Below are positions 23,045 to 34,496 of a stretch of 64,000 nt of DNA, piece after piece. This DNA is from Lasiosphaeria ovina (lineage: Eukaryota; Ascomycota; Sordariomycetes; Sordariales; Lasiosphaeriaceae), in contig JAULSN010000003.1 in the NCBI GenBank assembly GCA_033439765.1, positions 2,852,001 through 2,916,000 on the forward strand, in the 5' to 3' direction. The position numbers and the translations under genes are program-made. A model generated the notes under the pieces. That model saw nothing but the letters and a program-made list of their open reading frames with translations. It did not search any database and was not told the DNA's origin. Each line of letters opens with the position of its first letter. Within the stretch, counting starts at the first letter, position 1.

Positions 23045-24691
23045 GTTGGTGGATGATTGAAGTGATAGGATCGAGTTGGGGTTTTGGGGTTGGGGGATGT
23101 GGGAATGGCGTTGGTGGGGGGTGTCTGCGTAGTGGGAGTTTTTGGGGTTATCGCAGTTGCTTGGGCCGAGACGGGCGGGGGTGGATGTGGTGGTCTCTGC
23201 GAATGGATTTATAAAGCTGTCAACAAACACTTTACATGCAGTTTCAACTGTAAGACAAATGACTTCACCCTCTTGTGTGTCATATTTCCTGCAGTCCTGC
23301 TGTATAATTAGAGGCAGGCCATGTTTGTCCCATCTATGACTAAGTCGGTGTGTGCGGCATGTGAATTGGAGGTTGGTGGTCCGAGTCTTGGGATGTTTGG
23401 TTTTTGAACTTCGTAGTGGTCTGTTGGTCGTATTACGTTCAGACGCGAAGAGAACCTGTTGGGAGGAAATGATTGACGGAGGAAGACTAGCTATCTGGGC
23501 CACAGCGGAATATATAACGTTATACGTATGTGGAAATGATGGCCTGGGCCGGTGGATCCCATATATATCCACTTATGCTTCGGCTGGAGGGCATCAGGCC
23601 GGGGTCCGGCCTGATCCCTGCTAGCCTAGCCACAGAACCTTCCTACGGAAAGGGAACGGCTGCAAACTCAAATGTCAACGGGTTATTATTTTGAAGAACT
23701 AACTGCTACAGTCAGGATGCTATGCACGTGGCACGAAAAGTGCAGCCGTAGTCTGTTCCTAAACCGCCAACAAAGTAACACTAGCTCAATTCCAAATCTT
23801 GGGGACTGTGACTTCTTCCTCCGCCGTGTCTGACGTTGATAGCACAGCCCAGGATCCAAAAAATTGACTATTGGGCGCGACCTTCCACGATATAGGGAGA
23901 GCGAGGAGTGAACTAGTTAACACTCAAAGTTGAAGAGGTTCGATCGTGAGAAGAATCCCATATTCTCTCAACCCATTTAGCCATAATTCAACGCAACCAT
24001 AATCCTAGCATACTCGAATCGGACCAAGTTGCACCGGGGCCGTCTTCTAGGCCCGCTTGACCCTAATAGGGAGCCCAACGGCCGGGAGCAGAGGTACGAT
24101 CTGATGACTTTTTTGACTCGGTTGAGGTAGTAGCATGGCTGGTTGCATTGCCATTTTTATCTTTGTTGCTGGGTGGCGGCGTCTTGGTCTCCTGTTCCTT
24201 GGGATACTCGTCCGCCTTTCCTTTTTTCTCGGTCTCTGGCATTTTTCCGGCTGGTTAAACCGGGTCGAGGTCAAGCCCCTGGGCGTCCTCTGCTGGCTTG
24301 GAAGCGAGCGTGATAGCTAGGAAAGTGAAGAGGATGGTAGGAGTTGTTGCTAACATGTCGGCACCCCTTGCCTTTCCAATACATAAAAATACAGACAAAT
24401 GGTCTAACAAGATGTCGCGGACTACCAAAAGATAATTAGATGGCAGCTGCAGAGAGAACTGTATTTGACGTTGTAGCGATAGTCTAATTATTTCCTCAAG
24501 TCCAGTGTCTAAGAGTCACGGATAATCTAGACTGGTCATGTATGGGTGCCTAGGCCTAACCTTATTCACGCTGCTGAGATCTTGTCCAAAAAAAAGCATC
24601 TTCTATCTCAGCGAGAAAAAAGTTATCATCTCACAAAATGCACTCTCCCCATCACCCAAGCCTACTGCCACACAGCCCTCATTGACACGAG
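23045..24691. other. long intergenic region
   Basis: About 1.6 kb between two minus-strand loci. AT-rich around 23570 and 24360-24500. Short frames near 24050-24320 have no start context or family motifs. No supported gene. Confidence 0.5.
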
Positions 24692-25282
24692 TTAATCAGA
24701 ACCGTAGTACTTGTCGTCCTCCTTGTCGCCGTCGTTGAAGCGTTTCATGTCCTCTGTCTGAGGCCTGGTGTCATCGCCAAGATCCAAATCCTGACAGCAG
24801 GCCGACGCAGACGCAGAACTGGTAGCCGGACACGAGCGCGCCGCGGACCTTGCGGGGCGCGATCTCAGACATGTAATGGATGATGACGGCCGAGACCAAG
24901 CCGACGCCGAGACCCGCCACCAGTCTGCCAGCAACGGTAAGTGCCAAGCCCTCGGAAGCAGTCTGGAGCACCACGTCGACGATGAAGACAAGGCAGCCGA
25001 GAATGATGGTGACGCGCCGTCCAATCCAATCCAGTCAGTGAGGTCGCCGGCAAACAGGGCGCCGAAGAAGATGCCTGCCGAGAGGATAGATGTGATGAGG
25101 GACTTATTGGACGAGGACAGGGCTGTAGCGTTGGGGCCTTCGATGGCGTGGATGAAGACCTTCATGCCCATGACGCCGGAAATGTAGCCAGAGTCGTAGC
25201 CGAAGAAGATGCCACCAAAGGCAGCAAAGACGCACATCATGTAGGCCCTGGGCGTCATTGGCGCCTCGACACGGGCCACCAT
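24692..25282 (-). pseudogene. broken hexose transporter (MFS sugar porter)
   Basis: From the ATG at 25282 the frame reads a sugar-porter N-terminus: AYMMCVFAAFGGIFFGYDSG (helix 1), VMGMKVF, SILSAGIFFGALFAGDL (helix 2). At about 25020-25030 (minus) a 5-bp tandem duplication of ATTGG shifts the frame. The transporter continues in another frame with VDVVLQTASEGLALTVAGRL, IIHYMSEIAPRKVRGALVSG and FCVCVGLL. There it jumps to what looks like the C-terminal cytoplasmic tail (MKRFNDGDKEDDKYYGSD), so most of the 12-helix protein (roughly two thirds) is missing. Intact relatives have about 500-560 residues. No GT donor can hide the duplication in an intron. It is a pseudogene left by an internal deletion plus a frameshift. 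Confidence 0.85.
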
Positions 25283-28009
25283 GCTGGTAGCGCCGGGAGC
25301 TCCAATCTTTGCTGGGATGGGAATGCGAAACGAAGGTAAGTTTGCTTAGATACAAAGGCACTCTGCGAAGCTCGAAAGGGAGACAAAGTCGGAAGTTGAG
25401 AGGCAAACACTGCTAGATGATGGAGAAGAGAAGAACCTCAAAGATCGGGAGAGTTGAGGGGCTATATACTGTCGAGGAGTGGGATTCCTCAACGCGGGGA
25501 TCTGGGGGAAGCGTGCCCAGTTTTCCTTCCCTCGCGAGCCGGACCCAGCTTCACGGCCTGCTTCTGTCCTCGTGGTGTCGTCGCCGCCGCCTCATCCCCG
25601 TCCGGCCAGTGAAATTCTCGACCTAGGCGAGCGAAAGGGGCATATTGGGGAAGGGGGCTCTACCGGGATTCCCGCCCTGGTGTGGGGAGAACCTGGCCGG
25701 CTGGGGGCATGTTGGAGAAAAAAGCCGGGGATCACTGGGAGAGAGACTGCCAAGCACACGCAGAACTGCTTATGAGGGGAAATGAACCTCAAAGTAAAAT
25801 CCTGCATGCCCTACTGGCTAGCGTGGAGAGGGCAGACTCAGCCGCACTGGGGGTCAGTCGAGACCGGCAAACCGGATGAAGAGTGGAACTCTGCAACGGC
25901 GGATCTGAGATCTGGTGCCTCGTCTCCACCGAAACATCCACAGCTCTACCAACGGCTGCTAGTAGCCGTCCGTCTTTTGACGGTTGCCTAACATACAACA
26001 TGCATTATCTACAAACAACACCACACAGTTACATGGCTAACATACCTGCTCTGGAAGGATAATGCCTTGGCAACTCGACCCTATAATGGTGTTCGTAATT
26101 AAATCGGAAATCTCTTGCTACACACGAGACCTTGCAGACTCTCGCCAAGGAAAGCGAAAGAAAAAATGAGACGACAGGCAGATCCCGGTGTCCAACGCAG
26201 CGAGACCGACAGGAACGTGGACCGAGCATGGCACATCCCAGGCGTTGGCCCTCAGCTTCGGCGATATTGTGGATGGCTTGGCGAGCCGGCTGTGGGTTTT
26301 CCTCGTGTCTGCCCAGGCACGCGCGTTAGCCATGACTCGGCAGCGTCATCCGAAAAATAATCAATCTTGGCGGTTCCAGCGCATTGCTCGCAGAAAACGC
26401 ACAAAATTTCGTCGGAACTGGGCTCGCCATCTCCACTGCTTCCATGGATTGCCGAGGCTTCTGGGTCCAAATCTTTGTTTTATTCTGGGGTAATCCTGCG
26501 GCCTCCAAGGCCGAGATGTTGGGATTTACTTTCTCTGTGTGCCTGTATCTGTGCCGTATGTCCAGAAAAATCATGTCGGGGGCTGCTGCGAGCGCTGCGG
26601 GTCCTGGGTATAATTGTTGCGCACACAACGTGGTTCCTAGTCGAAGCCACGAGGGGAAACGGGGAGGAAGTGGTGAGGAGAATGTGAGTGACATCATCAT
26701 GTTTGCTCCTCTGGAACCTGGACTTCTCGTCTGGTACATCCAGGCCGGAGAGCAGCCAAAATGGTGGGATATCCCCAGATCTAGACTCTGTCAGACTCAC
26801 TTCTCCCCGCGTGTTGTCATTTTTCTTCTCCAAGGACCGAGTTAGACCCTGGTCTGTATTTGGTCCGGCGCATAGGAAACTGAAAATGGGTGTTATGATT
26901 TTGAGATGAACCGCTAGATCTTCCGCGTTGACGTAATTTTGGTGGTATTTACTTCCCCCTTTTACCCTTCACTAGACTTTTCCTGCAAACCAGTCAAATC
27001 TACCGTATTTGACCCTAACCCTAGAAGCCCATCAACCCCATGGCCGGGAGGATTCATCACGACCTTTTACGAAAATGGTGGGACGGATATTCCGTGCAGA
27101 TTCGCGTTACCGTGGAAAGACTCCATACAAAACAGAAACCCATTGTAAGAAGGGTGTTATACGTGGCTGGGGTGTTCTCGGATGTGCTGTGGTGAAAGCG
27201 GGAGCCAAGCTGTGATCAGAAATTAGAGTTTTGATCCAGCCTCCCGCTGTAGGCGTTCCGCGCCTGGGTTGCCAGGTTCTCCTCACCGTCCCCAACTCTT
27301 CCACGGGCTGGAGTTGGGGGCTGCCGCTGCACTGTTTTGCCAAGACCTCAACCACGGAAGTCATCCGGGCGCGCCACGAGACCCCCACGCAGGTGATGAG
27401 GCTCCGAGGCGCGGCGCACACGCGATGGGTAGCGGATGAGACAACCTGTCATCCGTGCACACCAAACTGAAATGGGCTGCGCTTAAATTCTGGAGACGCG
27501 AAACCATTCCAGCGCTGCCTGCGGCGGTTGGGATCGTGTGCTGTGTTTTGCAGACCGTGTCTCGCATCACGCGTGCACCCAACCTGGCTCAAAATGCAAA
27601 CGATGTCATTTTGGCACTCTGCCCTCTCAGCTGCACACTGCACTGCACTGCACTGCTTGGCTTGGCACTCTGGTGGTTGAGGACATATTAAAGCCCTGCA
27701 CGTATCCAAATGGCAAAAAGACGGAAACCTAGTGACCTTTCGCTTTGCCCGTCGTTCGCCATGTCAGTGCCAGAAATATCGGAATGGCTGATAGCGAGAG
27801 GCACCATCGCCGCCATTCTCGCCGCCGGGAGACGCGCTCCAATTTCACCGCACCGCCGGGGACGGGATCCCATCAAAGGCCCAGGGTTTTGTCCCATATC
27901 TACCCACTCTACCTCGAAGAAAATGTCGGCGGCGGCAGGGGAACGTATGCAAATGTCAGCGTGCTGGAGCCCGTGATGCGCATAGAGAGATCGGGGCCCC
28001 AGAGTTGCC
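25283..28009. other. long intergenic region
   Basis: About 2.7 kb. It contains a TATA-like site for the transporter remnant (25463-25468, minus) and a CACTG-type short run near 27638-27655. Several open frames of 70-150 codons occur on both strands, but none shows motifs or consistent splice signals. Confidence 0.5.
25463..25468 (-). promoter_or_regulatory. TATA-like box upstream of transporter remnant
   Basis: TATATA on the minus strand about 180 nt before the ATG at 25282. By motif only. Confidence 0.2.
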
Positions 28010-30074
28010 ATGGCGACCCCCATGCAAAGCCCGTCTATCGCATCGTCGTCAACTTTCAGCTTCAGTTCAGTATCAACCAAGTTGGCGAAGAGTATGCACC
28101 CCCACACATGCCGGATGCTGTGCGTTGGTGACAAAGTGCTAATCGGGCCAGCGCCCCCTCAACAGGCTGCAGAGACATAATCGTATTTTCGACTCGGTCA
28201 ACGTCCGCTACCTGTACCGCAGCGGAGAAAGGCACGACCTTGTTCCTAAGGGCGACCAGGTTGCCTCTGACATTCAAATCAGGAACGAGAACGGCCAGAC
28301 CTCAGATGTCCAGGCCGGCGTCACCGCAACCGTGGCCGGGCAGCCCATGCCTGCCTTTACTGTGCACGCACAGCATGCCAGCAAGCTTACCTACGAGAGG
28401 AAGCTGCGCAGCTGGCGCAAGTCTCTTACTTATGAAACGTGTACGTTGACTCCTTCCACTGACCACTTTCATAGAATAGTCAGTCAGCTATAGATAGCTC
28501 TGCAATGTTAATTAACACAACGCAGACCCGCAGCCGAGAATCGAGGTCAAGGAAACCGGGCTTGCATCTCTCCTCGGCATTGGGTCTCCAGTCCCACCGA
28601 GCCCCGAGACCCAGTTCCGCGTCTCGTCGATACACGCCCACAAGTGCGCTTGCCGCAAACCACGGCGCTGCCGAGTGCGGAACTCGTCACAGCACGTCTA
28701 CAACCGGGCCGCACACTGGTCTGGACAGACGGAGGCACAGCTGCATCTGTGGACGCCCGAGATCTACGAGAGCATGAACTGCCCCATCACCGTCACGCGC
28801 GAAGTCGACGCCGAGCTCATCGACCACATCCTGAGCCAGGACCCGTCGTACGGGCATTACGAGCTGCGCCGGTACCTGCACTTTGATTTCGATGTCGAGG
28901 TCCGCCTCCGCGAGATTGGCCGCGGGTTCTGGGGCATGTTCAAGTCGGCGTCGCAACCGCCCGAGATTCGAGCGCGCAACGACCCGGGCAGGCCCCTGCC
29001 TCCTGACCAGTCGAAATTTTGCGTGACGTGTTGTGTAGAGCGCATCAACTGGCCGCAGCACGAGACGCGAGACCTCCAATGCGAGGCCGAGGAGCAGGTA
29101 ATTGCCCACAATCCTCCTTATGTGCCGAGTCAAGACTAGAACCGACCAGCTTTAAACTGACATGACTCTCTCCTCTCCCACAGATGGCCAGATTTGGCAT
29201 CGTCAAGCGCCTGCAGTCGACGGAAGAGTACCAAAACACAGCCAACCAAGGCGCCACATCGTTTACGACGGCGCCGGGACAAGCACCGACCTACATCCAA
29301 GGAGCCGCAGCAGCAGCGGCGACAATGGAAGCGGCAACAGGACCTAGCCTCCAGACTGAAACACCAAGGGGAAGAACACGAGCCATGACCCGAACCCCTT
29401 CCGACGGCCAGTCTAATATTCAAGCATGCAGGCGGGTCTCGTTCTCTCCTGACCACCACCTCCGCACCTTTGGAAGACGGCGCCAACCCGCCGCGGCAGG
29501 CCGCCGCGCGCGGTCGCGAACACCGAGTCCCGCGCCGACGCACTCCGTGACATCGGGCTACTTCCCCCACCGCGACGACGCCACCACCGCGCCGCCGCCG
29601 TCGTTCTACCACCCCTCGGCCACATCCGTCGCATCCCACCACGAGCCCTCGCGCAGCCAGGCCCGGGGCTGGACGGCTGCGACGGCCCGTAGCCGCGGGC
29701 AATCCATGGCCAACACCACCCAGTACCACTTCCCGCAGCATCTGCCGCATGATAATCGGACCACCACGACTACTGAGGTCACGCGCTCAGACGCGGTCAT
29801 GTCACCACCGGAGATGCAACACCCGCCGCGGCCACGGCCTGTCGGCGGAGCCCCCTTCTACTACGATGACTCACCGCAGCAGCACTATTACCACAAGCGC
29901 GGGCAGCGGGCCGCCGCGCCGTCCGTGTCGCGGTCACGCGAGAGCGGCTATGTGAGCGGGGGGTTTGATGACGACGGCGATGAGGAAAAAGGTCGTGACG
30001 ATGGTTGCGATCGTGGTGTTAGATCGGGCGGGTCTGTGTCTTTGTCGCGAGCTGCCTCGTCGCTGCCGCCGTGA
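28010..30074 (+). CDS. 602-residue protein of unknown function
   Basis: Proposed exons 28010-28080, 28166-28440, 28526-29097 and 29184-30074 give one frame of 602 codons. The ATG sits in GTTGCCATGG, a strong context; the first intron (GTTGGC donor) is the weakest call. The N-terminal half looks like an ordered domain: IFDSVNVRYLYRSGERHDLV, ATVAGQPMPAFTV, and a basic Cys cluster HKCACRKPRRCRV. A helical segment with MNCPITVTREVDAELIDHIL and a second Cys pair (FCVTCCVERINWPQHETR) follow. The C-terminal half is low complexity, rich in Ala, Ser, Arg and His with RSRTPSP-type SR motifs, and probably disordered. I do not recognise the family. The Cys/basic patches would fit nucleic-acid or metal binding, but that is only a guess. 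Confidence 0.65.
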
Positions 30075-31096
30075 GGGAAGTTGGTTTATGACTTTATGAT
30101 GGCATGTAGGACGGTTATTTCTATTTGAAGGACAAGCGTGGAAGATACCCCGGTACATTGTATTTTTTTATTTTATGTTTTAGTTCCATATCGGGGTGGT
30201 ATTATTAAATATTATCTCCGTGCTTTGTGGTTTGTTTTCACATGTGCGTGCGATTTTATTGCCTTCTTCGTGATATACCGTCTTATCCCCATATCCCGTG
30301 CCAGTGTGAGATACTGTGTTCGTATAATTAAAAACTTATTACTTCACTTGGTGCAATCCATTCCAAAGAGTTTCCGATAGTCGGAGCGGTTTCTCTTCTT
30401 ACAAATTTTGCCAAGCGGCGTATTTATACGCTTCTTCATTCTCCACGTATTACTCCATTCCGTCCGGATACTCTGAGAGTCCGAAATATCACTTCTTAAG
30501 GCGATCCGAAATCCACAACTTTTCTGGTGGTCAGTTGAGCTGTATTTTACTGTCGCAATTCTCTCGAGTCCAACTTCTCTCCCCTGTCAATAATGATGCA
30601 GCTACCTGTCTGCCATAGTGACAGAAGATGGACGATCGCGTCGTGTCTCTGCGGAATTCCGCCATTGCTTGAGTCTCGAGTTCTTGGTTTTGGTGTCTGC
30701 TTCGGCACACTCAATACCGCGCTAACCCAAACAGGGAATGCCGACCCACTGTCTGCACGATTAACGAGAAAAGGGGGGGGGTTTGTCATCACTAAATCCC
30801 TCCCGTCGCGAACCAACACCAACCCCTTTTGCCGTTCTCGGTAACAAAGGCCAATTTGTCACCCAAACCTGAAACTCTCCGGCATCGACCGAAAAAAAAC
30901 ATGACGTCGTCCGTGCGGAACCCGCCCCGGACCAATTCACTGTCAACAATGACCCAGACAAGTGAAAGTCGTCTATATAAAATGCAGGACCTGGCTTCGC
31001 CTGCGAACTTGCGAAGACGCATGTCCTGGTGAACCAACCTCTCCAACCACTGCACCAAAACCACATCGCCCACCACAACACCACTCCAACACCACA
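30075..31096. other. intergenic region
   Basis: About 1 kb. The first 300 bases are T-rich (30150-30400). The TATA-type site upstream of the GST gene lies near its end. No supported gene. Confidence 0.5.
30974..30982 (+). promoter_or_regulatory. TATA box of GST-like gene
   Basis: TATATAAAA about 115 nt before the ATG at 31097, followed by a C/A-rich leader typical of highly expressed fungal genes. Confidence 0.45.
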
Positions 31097-31828
31097 ATGG
31101 CGTCCTTCCCCAAACTCACCCTCTACCGTGCCAACGGCAGCTGCGCCTTCGTCCCGCACTCGGTGCTCCGCGAGCTGGGCATCCCCTTCACGGCCGTGCG
31201 TATGACGATGGGGGCGGGCGGGCTGTGGGAGGCGGCCGACGGGACGCTGTCGCACGCCGAGTACCGGCGGACGGTCAACGCGCTGGGCGTGATCCCGTCG
31301 CTCAAGGTCGAGGCAGCCGACGGCGCCGTCGCCGTCATCACCGAGATGCCCGCCGTGCTCACGTACATCGCGAGTTTGGCGCCGACGGCGGGCGACGCCC
31401 AGCACATCGCCGGCAAGACGGCCGTCGCGCGCGCCCTCGCCGTCTCGTGGCTGGCCTTCCTGTCGGGCCAGCTGCACGGCCGCGGCTACGGCGGCCTGTG
31501 GCGCCCGCGCCGCTACGTCGACGGCGCCCGCTACCCCGACGCCGAGAAGCTTGTCATTGCTGGCGGCCGTGTCTCCATCGCCGAGTGCTATGCCCTGATC
31601 GAGGCGCGCCTGCCCGCCGCCGATACTGGCTTTGCCCTCGGCGCGCTCGAGACCCAGCCCTCGCTCGTCGACTTTAATGTCTATCTCTTTTACCGCTGGG
31701 GCGTCGAGAACCGATTCGATATGGACACATACCCCAGGTATACGCGCCTGGCGCGCGCGATGGAGACGAGGGAGAGTGTCAAGAAGGCGATTGAGGTTGA
31801 GGAGTTGGATTTCAAGTTTCCTGTGTAA
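31097..31828 (+). CDS. glutathione S-transferase-like protein
   Basis: Intronless, 243 residues; the ATG follows the context CACAATGG. The thioredoxin-like N-terminal domain (residues 1-90) has the strand LTLYRANGSCAFVPHSVLRE with Ser12/Cys13 near the usual catalytic position, then NALGVIPSLKV with the cis-Pro loop, then a helix with ITEMPAVLTYIA, which replaces the usual E-S motif that contacts glutathione. The all-helical C-terminal domain includes AVSWLAFLSGQLHG and SLVDFNVYLFYRWG, matching the N-capping region of GST folds. The family conjugates or reduces small molecules with glutathione in the cytosol. The lack of the classic ESxAI motif makes substrate and activity uncertain. Confidence 0.85.
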   Translation: MASFPKLTLYRANGSCAFVPHSVLRELGIPFTAVRMTMGAGGLWEAADGTLSHAEYRRTVNALGVIPSLKVEAADGAVAVITEMPAVLTYIASLAPTAGDAQHIAGKTAVARALAVSWLAFLSGQLHGRGYGGLWRPRRYVDGARYPDAEKLVIAGGRVSIAECYALIEARLPAADTGFALGALETQPSLVDFNVYLFYRWGVENRFDMDTYPRYTRLARAMETRESVKKAIEVEELDFKFPV

Positions 31829-32558
31829 TTGGGGTTTCGGGGAAGGGGTGGTCAAATGTTCTGGTAGATATGCCTTTCTAAAATTTAAGCGTTTTACCAA
31901 TTAATTACTTCCGTTCCTCACTAAACTCGCCGCCCCTAGAACTCTCCAACCATAAAACCTCAATAATTACCACAAAGAGATACGTTAACTAACACCCACG
32001 CGTACGGACGAAAGATTGATGCCTAATCCATTCCAGGTTATGGCCGTGGCGCCATGACGCGAAGTTCGTCCATGATCGCTCCATCAGCTGGGTGACAGGT
32101 TTGCCATCGCATGCCTCAACTTCGGCCCGAGTTGCAAGCCCCGATTATGATTCGCAGCCGTCTGGACCCCGCCTCCTAACGACAAATGATGACCACAAGC
32201 AGCTGTTCGCCGCCTGTATTCAAGGCCAAATTGTAGCTCGGACTAACAATAACGACGACGACAGCAAAACCATGGCGCGTGCCGACCGAATCAAGATTCT
32301 GTCCGCGATACGTGCTGTGGCCCTCGATCCGTCCTCGAAGCTGTATAATTTGAGTTTGGTGGTTATGCCGGAGGCACAGTCCCTTGACAAGTTCTCCTGA
32401 TTTCAGTTGCCCAAGACTGGCCTGGAAGCCTGCTGACGCATCGCATCCTCATATATATTATACATATCTATATTCATTCGCACATAAATTACGTATTAGG
32501 CTTCGAACAGAAAAGTAACACAATCCAAATCCACGACGTAGATAAAAAAACAAGTATT
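31829..32558. other. intergenic region
   Basis: About 730 bases between convergent genes. A 102-codon frame at 32092-32400 has no motif support. AT-rich near 32450-32480. Confidence 0.5.
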
Positions 32559-34496
32559 TCAAGCAAGCAGCCCAACAACCACAATCGTGAATAACGCAAC
32601 GGCGACCCCCGCCAGAATAAGCGGCAATCTCGCCAGCGGACGCTTGCCAGCCGCGCCGGCCGTGGCGGCCTGAACCTCCGGTCTCTGCGTCTGCTCAGAC
32701 CCGTGACGGCCTGACTCGTGGGGCGATGTCTTGCTGCACGACTTCGTGGGCAACAACACCACAGAGGTGGAGCTGCATGGCGTTTTGCTGGGGCGAGAGT
32801 GGCCACCTTGGGAGTGCGTCGGCTTGTTAGTGTGGTGCGGCTTGTGAGTCTGGTGCGGCTTGCGGTTGTGCTGGCGAGATGAGGTCCTGCAGGGCTTTGT
32901 GGGGAGCGGTTTTGTAGTGCACGGGACTTTGGTGGGGAAATAGTGGTTATTGGAGGGGATGTACGTTTGTGTGTGGCCATGTGTCTTTGTGCGGTATGTT
33001 GTATGGGTTGCTGGTTTCGTTTTGGAACGTGTGGTTGAAGACTTGGATTTTGTGGCCGATTTGGTGCGAGTCTTTCTTTTTGTTTTGGATAATCTTGTAG
33101 AAGAACTCTTCGATGTGGATGCGGATGATGTAGCAGATGTCGAAGTTGTGGTGGTAGTTGAGGCTGAGGTCGAGGTCGAAGTGGATGTCGAGGTGGATGT
33201 CGAGGTAGATGTCGAGGTAGATGTTGAAGTTGAAGTGGATGTGCTTGTAGTTGTTGAGGTCGAAGTTGACGTGGATGTTGTAGTAGAAGTGGAACTGGAC
33301 GTGGAAGTGGAAGTGGAAGTGGAAGTGGAAGTGGAAGTGGAAGTGGAAGTGGAAGTGGAAGTGGATGTGGATGTGGATGTGGATGTGGATGTAGTTGTCG
33401 AGCTCGAAGTCGACGTGGACATGGAGGTGGAGGTGGACGTGGACGTGGACGTGGACGTGGACGTGGACGTGGACGTGGACGTGGACGTGGACGTGGACGT
33501 GGACGTGGACGTGGACGTGGATGTGGACGTGGACGTGGACGTGGATGTGGACGTGGACGTGGACATTGACGTGGACGTGGACGTGGAAGTAGAAGTAGAA
33601 GTGGAAGTAGAAGTTGAGGAGGAGGTTGATGTTGATGTTGAGCTTGTTGATGTTGAGCTTGTTGACGAAGCCGTTGTAGTGATAGACGTGCTTGTCGAAG
33701 TGCTTGTTGCGGTTGTCGAAGGAGTGGTTGTTGTACTTGTTGGCGATGTCGCTGTCGTGGTTGTTGATAAGGTGGATGAAGTGATTATGGTGGTGGACGA
33801 ACTTGTTGTCGTCGTCGTGGGTGGCTGGTTGAGGCAGCCTTGGTGAAAAATGACATTATTGTCCAAGGTCACGGCACCGTTCCGAGCGTAGAGACCTCCA
33901 TTGTTTGTTGCACCGGTGGTGACAGTGATGGACGTCAGGGCCAGGATGCTCCCAACAAACGAGGTCCCCGTCCCGAGCGTAGCCGAACTCCCAACCTGCC
34001 AAAAGACATTGCAGGCAGAGGCGCCGTTGACCAACAAAACATCAGAGTTGGATGCTGTTGTCAGAGTCGAGCCAATCTGGAAGACCCACACACTGTCTGG
34101 GTTGCCCTGGGCATCGAGTGTAAGTGTCCCGGTAAGCCCGGCACTGCTGTCGAACGAGTAGAAGCCTGCCACGAGAGTCCTACCGCCCAAGTCTCCGGTG
34201 AGAGGCGTCGACGGCAACCCGGCCGCGACATTGTAGGCCGTGACGAGGTCGCTCTGTGCTTGTGAGGCCACCGCATCGGCAGAATGCAGTTCGCCGATCA
34301 CCGAGCCAGGAGGAAAGCCTGTAATGGCGGTGCCAGGAGAGACGCCAAGATCACCGGTAATGATGGAGGGGCCGGTATTTGTCACTGACGAGCCGGCCAG
34401 TACTGCGAAAGACAAAGCCGTCCCGAGGTCAATAGCCTGTCCGCTTATGATGCCGGCAAGCACAAGCGCAGACCAGATGAGCCGGAAGCCGAGCAT
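32559..34496 (-). CDS. ice-binding-domain (DUF3494) surface protein with Ser/Thr stalk
   Basis: Minus-strand, intronless, 645 residues from the internal ATG at 34496 (the open frame starts at 34559, but the signal peptide LIWSALVLAGIISGQA begins after the second Met). Residues about 22-222 form a DUF3494 domain: LGTALSFAVLAGSSVTNTG, ITGDLGVSPG, GDLGGRTLVAGFYSF, DAQGNPDSVWVFQIGS, ACNVFWQVGSSATLGTGTSF and DNNVIFH, all hallmarks of the beta-solenoid ice-binding fold. A Thr/Ser stalk of about 260 residues follows, largely (Ser-Thr)n, then a basic Lys/His/Thr-rich region and a hydrophobic C-terminal helix (LILAGVAVALFTIVVVGLLA). It is likely wall- or membrane-anchored. Ice binding is a family property; adhesion is equally possible here. 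Confidence 0.88.
   Translation of the reverse strand: MLGFRLIWSALVLAGIISGQAIDLGTALSFAVLAGSSVTNTGPSIITGDLGVSPGTAITGFPPGSVIGELHSADAVASQAQSDLVTAYNVAAGLPSTPLTGDLGGRTLVAGFYSFDSSAGLTGTLTLDAQGNPDSVWVFQIGSTLTTASNSDVLLVNGASACNVFWQVGSSATLGTGTSFVGSILALTSITVTTGATNNGGLYARNGAVTLDNNVIFHQGCLNQPPTTTTTSSSTTIITSSTLSTTTTATSPTSTTTTPSTTATSTSTSTSITTTASSTSSTSTSSTSTSTSSSTSTSTSTSTSTSTSTSMSTSTSTSTSTSTSTSTSTSTSTSTSTSTSTSTSTSTSTSTSTSTSTSMSTSTSSSTTTSTSTSTSTSTSTSTSTSTSTSTSTSTSTSTSSSTSTTTSTSTSTSTTTSTSTSTSTSTSTSTSTSTSTSTSTSTSASTTTTTSTSATSSASTSKSSSTRLSKTKRKTRTKSATKSKSSTTRSKTKPATHTTYRTKTHGHTQTYIPSNNHYFPTKVPCTTKPLPTKPCRTSSRQHNRKPHQTHKPHHTNKPTHSQGGHSRPSKTPCSSTSVVLLPTKSCSKTSPHESGRHGSEQTQRPEVQAATAGAAGKRPLARLPLILAGVAVALFTIVVVGLLA
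33170..33620. repeat. hexanucleotide minisatellite (GTGGAC/GTGGAA)n
   Basis: Near-perfect runs of GTGGAA (about 33303-33362) and GTGGAC (about 33434-33580) with variant units on either side. All are in phase with the minus-strand gene and encode Ser-Thr dipeptides there. Being in multiples of six, length changes keep the frame. Confidence 0.95.

Noticed and set aside
25789..27709. Several 70-137 codon frames on both strands
   Set aside because: Overlapping on both strands with no consistent coding bias, start context or motifs.
32092..32400. 102-codon plus-strand frame
   Set aside because: No recognisable domain, no splice or promoter support; may be chance.
32950..33846. 298-codon plus-strand frame made of Val-Asp/Val-Glu repeats
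   Set aside because: It is the antisense shadow of the hexanucleotide array in the ice-binding-domain gene, whose minus-strand frame has a signal peptide and a real domain.
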